Assembly: GCA_019918135.1 (NCBI GenBank)
Contig: WBZZ01006266.1
Span: forward strand, 186,001-250,000
Reading direction: 5' to 3'
Source of the DNA: Paulinella micropora
Taxonomy: Eukaryota > Cercozoa > Imbricatea > Euglyphida > Paulinellidae
Length of the DNA stretch: 64,000 nt
Translations under genes and position numbers: made by a program
In this document: positions 34,857 through 47,934 of the stretch, one piece after another
Numbering within the stretch: position 1 is the first letter of the stretch
How the letters are laid out: each line of letters starts with the position of its first letter
Notes under the pieces: model-generated
Seen by the model: only the letters and a program-made list of their open reading frames with translations
Told to the model about the DNA's origin: nothing
The model's database searches: none

Positions 34857-36671
34857 GGGGATTAGTAGAAGCGTTGCATGTCTTTATTTTGTTTGTAGCT
34901 TCTGCGCCAAGAAAGTGCAAGAAAAGTTACGCTGAATTAAAACTCGACAAAGTCTTACACTTGACACTTGCAACGTCACCCTCAGGCTGTCGCAGCATCC
35001 GGTCCACTCGACGGTCGTACACTTGCGCACTGAAAACTAGGATCGGAGCACCGTTCCCTCTAGCACGACCCTGCGGCGAATAGTACTGCCCCCGTGGGAG
35101 AAGGGGGGAAGAGAAGGGGGGGGGGGGGGGAAGAAGGGGGCGGGATGCGCTTTTCCCCGTCCAGCATTAAAGCTTTGTCAGGGATTTTTTTTAATTTCCT
35201 TTTTGTACACCGGCGAAGCGCGCCCCTGCCTCCTCCCTCTGTTCCCTTTGTTGTCGGGCAAAAAAAATCCTCAGATCTTTTCATATTTTTTTGACCTTGC
35301 GCGCGAGCAGAGCACAGACGGTGCCGGCTAGGGTTCTAGCATAGGCTACCGCAGCAACATAACGTGGGCCGGATGCCGCGGCAGCCTGAGGGTGCTGTTT
35401 CAATTGTCAAGTCGTAATGCCTTGTCGAGTTTTAATTCAGCGTGGACTTTTCTTGCACTTTCTTGACGCCCCCGGCCCCTTCCTCTCTCCCCTGAGCTCA
35501 GTGCCAAGATTACAACTTTGTCCTGGATTTTTTGCGCTGATTTTTGTACACCGGCGAAGCGCGCCCCTGGCCCCCTCTCCCTCCCGCGCCAAGAAAACGT
35601 AATTTACGCTGAATTAAAGCTCGACGGTCGTACACTCGGGCACTGAAAACTAAGAGCAAAGCACCGTGCTCCAGCACGATCTGCGGCGAATGGATGGACA
35701 GTGGTCAATGTGCCAAGAGGACAGGGGCCCCGGCCGGCCCGACGGTACCCTGTCCGTGCCGTAGCTCGGCCACCGTGCGCAATGTCAGAAAAATATGAAA
35801 GGAGGAAGGGGGGGAGAGGGGCGCGCTTTGCCGGTGTACAAGAAAAATCGCGCGAAAAGAATTTACTAAAAGAAAAAATTTTAATTTTGGCACTGAGAAC
35901 GTGTACAGGGAGGGGCGGGGTGTGCTTTCCATCCCCGTCCCCTCTTTCGTCTCTCTGTTCCCCCTTGTCCCCCTGCGGCGGATGGATAGCGCGGTGGTCA
36001 TTGGGCTAGGGGGGAAAGGGCCCCGGCCGGACCCGACGGCGTCCTGTCCGTGCCATGATTCGGCCACCTTGCGCAAGGTCAGAAAAGTATGAAAAGATCT
36101 GCGGGAATTTTTTTTGCTCGACAACCAAAGAAACGGGGGGGGGGGAGAGGAGAAAGAAGAAGGGGGAAGAAGGGGGAGTGCTACCCCCCGCCCCCCTCCC
36201 TTCCCTCTGTTCCCGTCGTCCCCTGCTAACCCCCTCCCCTCGTCCCTTGTTTGCGCGTGCAAACGCATCCCAAAAAAAAACTTTCTTCCACTTGTCATAT
36301 TTCCGCAGATATTTCCGCAGATCTTGCGCACTGTGCTCCAGCGAAGCTCTGCGGCGGATGGACGGGCGGTGGTCAATGTAGCAGGTGGGCAAGGGCCCCG
36401 GCCGGACCCGACAGCGTCCTGACCGTGCCATGGCTCGGCCACCGTGCGCAAGGTCGGAAAAATATGAAAAATATGAAAAGATCTGCTGAATTTTTTTTGC
36501 CCGACAACCAAAGAAACAAACGGGGGGGAATGAAAGGGGGGGGGGGGGAGGGACGACGGGAACAGAGGCAAGGGAGGGGGGCGGGGGAATCACTCCCCTC
36601 CCCCTTCTTCCCCCTTCCTCTTTCTCCTCCCCTCGTCCCTTGTTTTCGCGTGCAAACGCATCCCAAAAAAA

Positions 36672-36843
36672 ATTGGACTGGATTGAAATCTAGGAAGGCA
36701 AACTCCCCTGAGACCGGCAGACAGCTGGGAGAGAGAAAGAGCAGCACGCGGCACATCCCCCTCCCTCCTCAGGGCGGGGGGAAAAAATAAGTGAACTTTT
36801 TTTTGGAGCCCACCGATGGGGTGGGGCGCCCCCCCCCCCTCCC
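36672..36843 (+). pseudogene. Detached 3' end of the 47.9-kb ORF, copy 4
   Basis: Unit 3 equivalent of 2751-2925. Confidence 0.7.
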
Positions 36844-39800
36844 CCTTTCTTTCTTCCCTCCCTCTAAGCCCCTGAGCCGGGGGGCTCAAGGAGCAGGGGA
36901 AGGGGAAATCGGGAGCGGGAGGGAAGGGGGGGGGGGAGTAGGGGCGCCAAGAGAGTGCGAAAAAGAATGCGCTTAATTAAAGCTCGACGGTCTTACATTG
37001 GGGCACTGAAAACTAGGAGCAGGGCACCGTGCTCCAGCACGACCCTGCGGCGAATGAATGGGCGGTGGTCAATGTGCTAGGAAGACAAAGGCCCCGGCCG
37101 GCCCCCGGCATCCTGTCCGTGCCATGGCTCGGCCACCGTGCGCAAGGTCAGAAAAATCTGAAAAGGGGACGGGAGCGGGAGAGGGAGGGCAGGGGCGCGC
37201 TTTGCCGGTGTACAAAAAATTTAAAAAATACATGACAAAGTTGTAATCTTGGCACTGAAAACTAAGAGAGGAAGGGGCCGGGAGGGGGGGGGGGATTAGT
37301 GGAGGCGTTGCATGTATTTATTTTGTTTGTAGCTTCTGTGCCATTCACCCTTCCCCCTTCCCCTCCCCTGCTCCTTGAGCCCCCTGGGCTCAGGGGAGAG
37401 AGGAACAGGCAGGGGGCGCTTCGCCGGTGTAAGAAAAGTCCATGCTGAAATTAAAACTCGACAAGGCATTACACTTGACACTTGCAACGGCATCCGGCCC
37501 ATGTCATGTCGCTGCGGTAGCCCGAGCCATGAACCCTGGCCGGCACCGTCTGTGCTCTGTCGCGTGCCAAGAGAGTGCGAAAAAGAATACGCTTGAATTA
37601 AAGCTCGACGGTCTTACATTTGGGGGCACTGGGAACTAGGAGCGGAGCACCGTGCTCCAGTACGACCCTGTAGCGGATGGATGGGCGGTGGTCAATGTGC
37701 TAGGAGAACAAGAGCCCCGGCCGGCCCCGACGGCGCCCTGTCCGTGCCATGGCTCGGCCATCATCGTGCGCAAGATCCGCGGGAATATGAAAAGAGGAAA
37801 AAAAAAATTGGTCCGACAACAAAGGAAACAGACGGGGGAAAGAAAGGGGGGGAGGAAGAGGAAAGGAGAAGACAAAAGGCAGGGATGGGAAATGCTTCCC
37901 CCCCCTCTTCCCCTTGTCCCCTGCTATCCCCCCCTCCCCCTCGTCCCTTGTTTGCGCGTGCAAACGCGTTCCAAAGAAATTTTCTTTTCCACTTTTCATA
38001 TTCCTGCAGATGTTTCCGCAGATCTTGCGCACCGTGCTTCCAGCACGACCCTGCGGAGGATGGATGGGCGGTGGTCAATGTGCCAGGACAAGAGCCCCGG
38101 CCGGCCCCGACGGCGTCTTGTCCACGCCATGGCTCGGCCACCGTGCGCAAGATCAGAAAAATATGAAAAAAGGAAAAAAAAAATTTTGCCCAACAACAAA
38201 GGGAACAGACGGGGGGGGGGGGGGGAGGAAGAAGAAGGGGGGAAGAAGGGGGCGGGGTGTGCTTCCCTTCCCCCCTCTCGTCCCTCTGTTCCCCTTGTCC
38301 CCTGCTACCCCCCCCCCTCGTCCCTTGTTTGCGCATGCAAACGCGTTCCAAAAGAAAATTTTCTTTTCCACTTTTCATATTCCTGCAGATGTTTCCGCAG
38401 ATCTTGCAGAGGGAAGAGGCAGGGGCGCGCTAAGAACGTACAAAAAATAAATAATTAAAAAGAAATCTCTGACAAATTTTTTATATTGGCACTGAGAACA
38501 GGGAGCGGAAGAAGGAAAGGGCAGGGGGGCTGCGCCAAAAAAATGTAATTTACGCTGAATTAAAGCTCGACGGCGTCCTGTCCGTGCCATAGCTCGGCCG
38601 CAGTGCGCAAGGTTAGAAAAATATGAAAAGATCTGCGGGAATTTTTTTTGTCCGACAACAAAGGGAGCAGACGGGGGGGGAAGAAGGAAGGGGAAGGGGG
38701 GGAAGAGGAAGGGGGGAAAAAGGGGGCGGGATGTGCTTCCCCCCCCCCCCCCCGGTCCCTTCTCACTGTCTGAGAATAGGGAGCGGGAGCGGGAGGGGGA
38801 GGGCAGGGGCGCGCTAAGAAATGTACAAAAAAATTTAAAAAAATCCCTGACAAAGTTTTAATCTTGGCACTGAGAACCAAGAGAGGGAGAGGGAAAGGGA
38901 AGGGACAGGGGGAGTGGGCGCTTTGCCGGTGCAAGAAAAGTCCACGCTGAATTAAAACTCGACAAAGTCTTACACTTGACACTGAGAATTAGGAGATGGA
39001 GAGAATTTACGCTGAATTAAAGCTCGACAAGGCATTGCACTTGACACTTGCAACGGCACCCCTCAGGCTACCGCAGCATCCGGCCCACTCGACGGTCGTA
39101 CACTTGCGCACTGAAAACTAGGAGCGGAGCACCGTGCCCCAGCGCGACCCTGCGGCGAATGGATGGGCGGTGATCAATGTGCTAGGAGGACAAGAGCCAT
39201 CACTACCCCGACGGCGTCCTGCCCGTGCCATAGCTCGCGCAAGGTCAGAAAAATGTAAAAAAAGAAGAAAAAAATTTTTTTGCCCCGACAACAAGGGGGA
39301 ACAGACGGGGAGGGGGAAAGAAAGGGGGAAGGAGGGAGGAAGAGGCAGGGGGAAGAATGGGGTGGGGTGTGCTTCCCCTCCCCTCGTCCCTTGTTTGCGC
39401 GTGCAAACGCGTTCCAAAAAAATTTTTCTTTTCCACTTTTCATATTTGTCCCATTTCCGCAGATCTTGCGCACCTGTGCTCCAGCACGACCCTGCGCCGG
39501 ATGGATGGGCGGTAGTCAATGTGCTAGTAGGACAACAGCTCCGGCCGGCCCCGACGGCGTCCTGTCCGTGCCATGGCCCGGCCACCGTGCGCAAGATCCA
39601 GAAAAATATGAAAAAAGGAAAGAAAATTTGGCCCGACAACAAAGGGAACAGACGGGGGAGGAAGAAAGGGGGAGGGAGGAAAAGGAAGGGAGGAAGAAGG
39701 GGGCGGGATGTGCTTCCCCCCCGTCTCCCCTCTCGTCCCTCTTTTCCCCCTGTCCCTTGCTATCCCCCTCTCCCCCTCGTCCCTTGTTTGCGCGTGCAGA

Positions 39801-42474
39801 GGGAAGAGGCAGGGAAGGAGGAAGCACGAATTGTCTTAGTCCACTGTCTGAGAATCGGGAGCGGGAGCGGGAGAGGGAGGGCAGGGGCGCGCTTCGCCGG
39901 TGTACAAAAAAAATTAAAAAAATCCATGACAAAGTTGTAATCTTGGCACTGAAAACTAAGAGAGGAAGGGGCCGGGGGATTAGTGGAGGCGTTGCATGTA
40001 TTTATTTTGTTTGTAGCTTCTGCGCCCTCCCCCTCCCCCTCCCCCCTGCTCCTTGAGCCCCCTGGGCTCAGGGGAGGGGAAGAGGGGACGGTGGCAGAAA
40101 AGATCTGAGAATACGGGGGGGGGAGTGCCCCCCACCACGGGCTTAGTGGAATCATCTTAGTTTTGTTGCAATTCTGCCCCCTGCTCTTTGAGCCCCCCCG
40201 GGCTCAGGGGGGTGGGAAGGAGTAGAGGGGAGAGAAGAAGAGGCAGGGGAAGGGGGGGGGGGGGCACGAATTGTCTAGTCCCCCGTCTGAGAACGTGTAC
40301 AGGGAGGGGCGGGCGCGTGCTTTCCCCCCCTCCCCTCGTCCCTTGTTTGCGCGTGCAAACGCGTTCCGAAAAAAAATTTCTTTTCCACTTTTCATATTCC
40401 AGCAGATAATAATATATTTCCGCAGATCTTGCGCACCGTGCTACGGCACGACCCTGCGGCGGGTGGATGGGCGGTGGTCAATGTGCTAGGAGGACAAAAG
40501 CCTCACTACCCAGACGGCGTCCTGTCCGTGCCATGGCTCGGCTACCGTGCGCAAGGTCAGAACAATATGAAAAGAGGAAAAAAAATTTTTGCCCGATAAC
40601 AAAGGGAACAGAAGGGGGGAAGAGGAAGGGGGGAAGAAGGGGGCGGGATGTGCTTCCCCCCCCCCCCCCGGGTCCCTTCTCACTGTCTGAGAATCGGGAG
40701 CGGGAGGGGGAGGGGGAGGGCAGGGGCGCGCTAGGAAATGTACAAAAAAAATTAAAAAAATCCCTGACAAAGTTTTAATCTTAGCACTGAGAGCAAGAGA
40801 GGGAGAAGGAAAGGGAATGGACAAAGGGAGTGGGGCGCCAAGAAAGTGCAAGAAAAGTCCACGCTAAATTAAAACTCGACCAAGTCTTACACTTGACACT
40901 TGCAACGACACCCTCAGGCTGCCGCAGCATCCGGCCCACTCGACGGTCTTACATTTGGGGCACTGAAAACTAGGAGCAGATCACCGTGCTCCAGCACAAC
41001 CCTGCGGAGGACGGATGGGCGGTGGTCAATGTGCCACGAGGACAAAGGCCTCACTATCCCGACAGCGTCCTGTACGTGCCATAGCTCGACCACCGTGCGC
41101 AAGGTCAGAAAAATATGAAAAGAGGTGGGGGAGGGGCGCGCTAAAAATGTAAAAAAAATTAATAAAAAGAAATCCTTGACAAAGTTTTAATCTTCGCCAT
41201 GGGCTCAGTGGAATCTGCTTAGTTGTTGTTGCAAATCTGCCCCCTGCTCTTTGAGCCCCCCCCCCCCCCCGGGCTCAGGGGTAGAGGGAGGGGAGGCACA
41301 AGACAAATGTAAAGGGGAGGGGGGAGGAGGGGGGCGCCAAGAGAGTGCGAAAAAGAATACGCTGAATTAAAGCTAGACAGTCTTACACTCGGGGCACCGA
41401 CCCTGCGGCGAATGGATGGATGGGCGGTGGTCAATGTGCTAGGAAGACAAGAGCCTCACTTACCCTGACTGCGTCCTGTCCGTGCCATGGCTCGGCCATC
41501 ATCGTGCGCAAGGTCCGCGGAAATATGAAAAGAGGAAAAATTTTCTTTTAGTCTGACAACAAAGGAAACAGGCGGGGGATAAAGAGGAAGGGGGGAAAGA
41601 AAGGGGCGGGATGTGCACCCCCCCCGCTCCCCCCTCGTCCCTCTGTTCCCCTTGTCCCCTACTATACCCCCCCTCCGCTCGTCCCTTGTTTGCGCGTGCA
41701 AACGCGTTCCGAATTTTTTTCCACTTTTCATATTCCCGCAGATATTTCCGCATATCTTGCAGAGGAAAGAGGCAGGAGCGCGCTAAGAACGTACAAAAAA
41801 GAATCACGCGAAAAAAGAAATCCCTGACAAAGTTTTAATATTGGCACTGAGAACAGGGAGCGGAAGAGGGGGCCGCGCCAAGAAAATGTAATTTACGCTG
41901 AATTAAAGCTCGACAAGGCATTGCACTTGACACTTGCAACGGCACCCGTAGGCTGCCGCAGCATCCGGCCCACTCGACGGTCGTACACTTGAGCACTGAA
42001 AACTAGGAGCGGAGCACCGTGCTTCAGCACGACCCTGCGCGAATGGATGGGCGGTGTTCATGTGCTAGGAGGACAAAAGCCCCGGCCGGCCCGACGGCGT
42101 CCTGCCCCGTGCCATAGCTCGGCCACCGTGCGCAAGTTCAGAAAAATATAAAAAAAGGAAACAAAAAATTTGGCCCGACAACAAGGGGGAACAGACGGGG
42201 AGGGGGAACAGAAAGGGGGAAGGAGGGAGGAAGACGAAGGGAGGAAGAAGGGGGCGGGGTGTGCTCCCCCCCCCTCCCTCTCGTCCCTCTGTTCCCCTGC
42301 CATCTCCCTCCCCTCCCCTCGTCCCTTGTTTGCGCGTGCAAACGCGTTCCAAAAAACAATTTCTTTTCCACTTTTCAGGGAGGGGGAGGGGAAAGGAAGG
42401 GAGGGAAGGAGACATCGACTGTGTTCCGAAGTTGGTAATTTTCCAAAAGCTGAACTTTTTGGACCAAAGCGAAC

Positions 42475-42733
42475 ATGGCTACTGACGACGAAGGCCAAGA
42501 TGATCCCTGGGGCGTGCAGTCCGTCACGAGACCGCCGCTCGAGCCCAGAAACAGACTCCTCACGCTTGACGTCGGGGGGGGGGGGGGGGGGGGGCGAAAC
42601 CTTGCAGGCCCGCAGTGTCTTCTTCCGAGAAGTCTTGGCGCCGTCGTCGGTTGTGCGCTGGGATCCACGCGAGGCACTTTTTTTGGACTTGGACCCGGAT
42701 GACGTAACGGGGCCCCTTGTGAAGCCTTCGTGA
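42475..42733 (+). pseudogene. Captured BTB/T1-like gene start, unit 3 copy
   Basis: Same block again, with a run of 21 G (42574-42594). The frame from the ATG is 75 codons and ends at 42702. The BTB-like second half ends at 42733. Confidence 0.45.
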
Positions 42734-45700
42734 CGGGACTTCCATCACAAGCCACAAAACATCTTGTTTCACCGTCTCCCAGCTGGACCATTCTTGGCCA
42801 CCCAGCAGGCTGTAAAACACGAGGCTGTTCACCCAGTCCAACGTCGGTTTTTGTCAGTTTTGCCCCCTACTCTTTGAGCCCCCCAGGCTCAGGGTGGGGC
42901 GCTAAAAAAGTGCAAGAAAAGTCCACGCTGAATTAAAACTCGACAAAGTCTTACACTTCACACTGAGAATTAAGGGATGGAGAGAATTGACGCTGAATTA
43001 AAGCTCGACAAGGCATTGCACTTGACACTTGTAATAGCACCCTCAGGCTGCCGCAGCATCCGGCACACGTCATATCGCTGTGATAGCCTATGTTAGAACC
43101 CTGGCCGGCACCGTCTGTGCTCTGCTCGCGCGCCAAGAGAGTACGAAAAAGAATACGCTGAATTAAAGCTCGACGGTCGTACACTTGGACACTGAAAACT
43201 AGGAGCGGAGCACCGTGCTCCAGCACGACCCTGCGGCGGATGGTACTGCCCCCGTGGTCAATGTGCTAGGAGGACAAGAGCCCCGGCCGGCCCCGACGGC
43301 GTCCTGTCCGTGCCATAGCTCGGCCACAATGCGCAAGGTCAGAGAAATATGAAGTGGAAAAAAATTTTTTTTTTGCCCGACAACAAAGGGAACTGACGGG
43401 GGGGAAGAAGGGGGGAGGAAGAGAAAGGGGGGAAGAAGGGGGCGGGGTGTGCTTTCCCCCCCACCGTCCCCCTTCTCGTCCCTCTGTTCCCCTTGTCCCT
43501 TGTTTGCGCGTGCAGAGGGAAGAGGCCGGGGAGGAGGAAGCAGGCATTGTCGTAGTCCCCTGTCTGAGAATCGGGAGCGGAAGTGGAAAGGGGGAGGGAG
43601 GAAGAGGAAGGGAGGAAGAAGGGGCGGGGTATGCATCCCCCCCCCCACCCCCCCCCCCCCCCCCGTCCCCTCTCATCCCTCTGTTCCCCTCGCCCCCCTG
43701 CTATTCCCCCCCCCCCTCCCCTAGTCCCTTGTTTGCGCGTGCAGAGGGAATAGGCAGGGAAGGAGGAAGCACGAATTGTCGGGAGTGGCAGTGGGGAGGG
43801 GGGGCAGGGGCGCGCTAAGAACGTAAAAAAAATTAATAAAAAGAAATCCTTGACAAAGCTTTAATCTTGGCACTGAAGACTAAGAGAGGAAAGGGCCGGG
43901 GAGGATTAACTTGTTTTTCCCCTCCCCCTTTCCCTCCCCTGCTCCTTGAGCCCCCTGGGCTCAGGGGGGTGGGGAGGAGAGGGTGGCAGAAAGAATCTTT
44001 TGATGAAGGAAGGGGGGGGGGCGCCCCCGGCATGAACTCAGTGGCATCTTTTTAGTTTTTGTGTTCAGTTCTGCCCCTTGCTCTTTGAGCCCCCGGGCTC
44101 AGGGGTGGGGGGAGTAGAAGGGAGAGAAGGCACAAAACAAATTTAAAGAAGAGTGGGAAGGGGGAAGGGCAGGGGCGCGCTAAGAATGTACAAGAAAAAG
44201 TTAATAAGAAAATCCTTGACAAAGTTTTTAATCTTGGCGCTGAGAACTAGGAGAGGACGGAGAGCAAGAAAGGGGACGAAGGCGCGCCAAGAATTTGTAA
44301 TTTACGCTCGACAAAGTCTTACACTTGGGACACTGAAAACTAGGAGCAGAGCACCGTGCTCGGCCCCGACAACAAAGGAAACAGACGAGGGGGGAAAAGG
44401 GGGGGGGGGTGGAGGAAAGGGAAGGGAGGAAGAAAGGTGCGGGATGTACATTCCCCCGCTCCCCCCTCGTCCCTCCGTTCCCCTGCTTATCCCCCCCCCC
44501 CCCTCGCCTTGTCCCTTGTTTGCGCGTGCAAACGCGTTCCAAAAAAAATCTTTGTTTTCCACTTTTCATATTCCTGCAGATGTTTCCGCAGATCCTTGCA
44601 GAGGGAAGAGACAGGGAATGAGGAAGCACGAATTGTCGGGAGTGGCAGTGGGAAGGGGGGGGGGGGTGGGAGCAGGGGCGCGCTAAGAACGTACAAGAAA
44701 AGAAATCCCTTGACAAAATTTTAATTTTGGCACTGAGAACTAGGAGAGGGAGAGGGCAGGGGAGGGGGCGCGCCAAGAAAATGTAATTTACGCTGAATTA
44801 AAGCTCGACAAGGCATTACACTTGACACTTGCAACGGCACCCTCAGGCTGCCGCAGCATCCGGCCCACTTAATGTTTCTGCGGTAGCCTATGTTAGAACC
44901 CTGGCTGGCACCGTCTGTGCTCTGCTCTCGCGCCGTTCCGAAAAAAATTTTCTTTTCCACTTTTCATATTCCTGCAGATGTTTCCGCAGATCTTGCGCAC
45001 CGTGCTCCAGCACGACCCTGCGGCGGATGGATGGGCGGTGGTCATGTGTGCTAGGAGGACAAGGGCCTCACTACCACGACGGCGTCCTGTCCGTGCCATG
45101 GCTCGGCCACCGTGCGCAAGGTCAGAGAAATATGAAAAGAGGAAAAGAAAACTTTTTTTTGCCCGACAACAAAGGGAACAGACGGGGGGGAGGAAGAGAA
45201 AGGGGAGAAGAAGGGGGCGGCGCTAAGAATGTACAAGAAAAATCATGCAAAAAAAATCCCTGAAAAAGCTTTAATCTTGGCACTGAGAACCAAGAGAGAG
45301 AAGGGGCAGGGGGAAGTAGGGCGCCAGGAAAGTGCAAGAAAAGTCTTTTTTAATTAAAACTCGACAAGGTCTTATATTTGACACTGAGAATTAGGAGATA
45401 GAGAGAATTTAACGCTGAATTAAAGCTCGACGGCCTTACACTTGGGCACTGAAAACTAGAAGCGGAGCACTGCGCTCCAGCACGAACCTGCTGCGGATGG
45501 TACTGCCCCGTGGTCAATGTGCCAGGAGGACAAAAGGGGCGGGGTGTGCTTCCCCTCGTCCTCCCTCTCGCCCCTCTGTTTCCCTTGTCCCCTGCTATCC
45601 CCCCCTCCCTTCGTCCCTTGTTTGCGCGTGCAAACGCGTTCTAAAAAAAAATCTTTTCCACTTTTCATTTTGTTCCTATTTCCGCAGATCTTGCAGAGGG

Positions 45701-47898
45701 AGGGGGGGGGCGCCTAGCATGGGGCGAAGGGATTAGTGGAGGCGTTGCATGTATTTATTTTGTTTGCAGCTTCTGCGCCATTCACCCTTCCCCCTTCCCC
45801 TCCCCTGCTCCTTGAGCCCCCTGGGCTCAGGGGAGGGGAGAGGGGAGGGGGCGCTAAGAATGTGCGAAATACGCTGAATTAAAGCTCGACTATCTTACAT
45901 TTGGGGCACTGAAAGCTATCAGCAGAGCACCGTGCACCAGCACAACCCTGCGGCGGATGGATGGGCGGTGGTCAATGTGCCGGGAGGACAAGAGCCTCAC
46001 AACCTCGACGGCGTCCTGTCAGTGCCATGGGTCGGCCACCGTGCGCAAGATCAGAAAAATATGAAAAAAGGAAAAAAAAATTTGCTCGACAACAAAGGGG
46101 CCAGACGGGGGGATAGAAAGGAAGGAGGGAGGAAGAGGAAGGGAAGAAGAAGGGGGCGGGATGTGTTTCCCCCCCCCCCCCTCTTGTCCCTATGTTCCCC
46201 TTGTCCCCTGCTATCCCCCCCCTCTCCCTCGTCCCTTGCTTGCGTGTGCAAATGCGCAAGGTCAGAAAAATATGAAAGATCTGCGGAGATTTTTTGCCCG
46301 ACAACAAAGGGAACAGACGGGGGTAGAAAAAGTGGAAGGGAGGAAGAAGGGGGCGGGATGTGCTTCTCCCCCATCCCCCCCTCTCACTGTCTGAGAATCG
46401 GGAGCGGAGCGGGAGAGGGAGGGCAGGGGCGCGCTAAGAAATGTACAAAAATTAAAAAAATCCATGACAGAGTTGTAGTCTTGGCACTGAAAACTAGAGA
46501 GAGGAAGGGGCCGAGGAGGATTAATCTATCTTTTCCCCTCGTCAGTAAGAGTGAAGGCACCCGGCATAGGGGGGGGGGGGGGGGGGATTAGTAGAAGCGT
46601 TGCATGTATTTATTTTGTTTGTAGCTTCTGCTCCATTCACCCTTCCCTTCGCCTGCTCCTTAAGCTCCCCCTGAGCTCAGGGGAGAGAGGAAGTGGCAGG
46701 GGGCGCCAAGAAAGTGCAAGAAAACCTTTTTTAATTAAAACTCGACAAAGTCTTACACTTGACACTTGCAACGGCACCCTCAGGCTGTCGCAGCATCCGC
46801 CCCACTCGACGGTCGTACACTTGAGCACTGAAAACTAGGAGCGGAGCACCGTGCCCCCAGCACGACCCGCGGCAAATAGTACCGCCCCCGTGGTTAATGT
46901 GCTAGGAGGACAAGAGTTTCACTACCCCGACTGCGTCCTGTCCGTGCCATGGCTCGGCCACCGTGCGCAAGGTCAGAAAAATATAAAGAAAGAAAAGAAA
47001 TGTTGGCCCGAGAACAAGGGGGAACAGACGGGGAAAACGAAATAAAGGGGGGAAGGAGGGAGGAAGTTGAAGGGAGGAAGAAGGGGGGGGGGGGGGGTGT
47101 GTGCTTCCCCCCCCCCCCTCACTCTCGTCCCTCTGTTCCCCTTGTCACCTGCTATCCCCCCCTCCCCTCGTCCCTTGTTTGCGCGTGCAAACGCGTTCCA
47201 AAAAAATTTTTCTTTTCCAATTTTCATATTTCCGCAGATATTTCCGCGGATCTTGTGCACCGTGCTCCAGCACGACCCTGCGGCGGATGGTACTGCCCCC
47301 CGTGGTCAATTGTGCTAGGAGGACAAGACCCCGGCCGGCCCCAACGGCGTCCTGTTCGTGCCATGGCTCGGCCACAATGCGCAAGGTCGGAAAAATATGA
47401 AAAGATCTGCGGAGATTTTTTTGTCCGACAACAAAGGGAACAGACGGGGGGAACAAAGAAGGGGAAAAAAAGGGAGGAAGAGGAGGGGGGCGGGGAAGAA
47501 AGGGGCGAAGTGTGCACACCCCCCCCCCCCGTCACTGTCGAAGAATCGGGGGTAGGAGCGGGAGAAGGGAGGGCAGGGGCGCGCTTCGCCGGTGTACAAG
47601 AAAGATAAATAAAAAATTTTTGACAAAGTTTTAATCCTAGCACTGAGAACCAAGAGGGAGAGGGAAGGGACAGGGAGAGTGGGGCGCCAAGAAAGTGCAA
47701 GAAAAGTCCACGCTGAATTAAAACTCGACAAAGCATCACACTTGACACTTGCAACAGCACCCCCAGGCTGCCGCGGCTGCGGCGGATGGATGGGCGGTGG
47801 TCAATCGCCAGGACAAAAGCCTCACTACTCCGACGGCGTCCTGTCCGTGCCATGGCTCGGCCACCGTGCGTCACCGTGCGTCTCCAAAAACAGACGTT

Positions 47899-47934
47899 CC
47901 CCGGCACCGGCGTCCATGGACTCCGGTGCCGGGG
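47899..47934. other. 36-bp palindrome centred on a start codon
   Basis: Arms CCCCGGCACCGG (47899-47910) and CCGGTGCCGGGG (47923-47934) are perfect reverse complements. Between them, GTCCATGGAC (47912-47921) is itself a palindrome. Only one opposed pair (C 47911, T 47922) fails to match. The ATG at 47916-47918 spans the exact centre. In RNA this would be a very stable hairpin with the start codon at its tip. Confidence 0.85.

Larger units (their letters stand above)
34857..47786 (+). repeat. Tandem array unit 3 (truncated)
   Basis: Follows unit 2 closely from its first base until GCCGCGGCTGCGGCGGA at 47786. Units 1 and 2 then continue GCATATAG into the AT-rich island, whereas unit 3 continues TGGATGGGCGG, a module core. 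It keeps a segment of about 50 bp near 45600-45650 (GCGCGTGCAAACGCG region) that units 1 and 2 lack. Confidence 0.92.
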
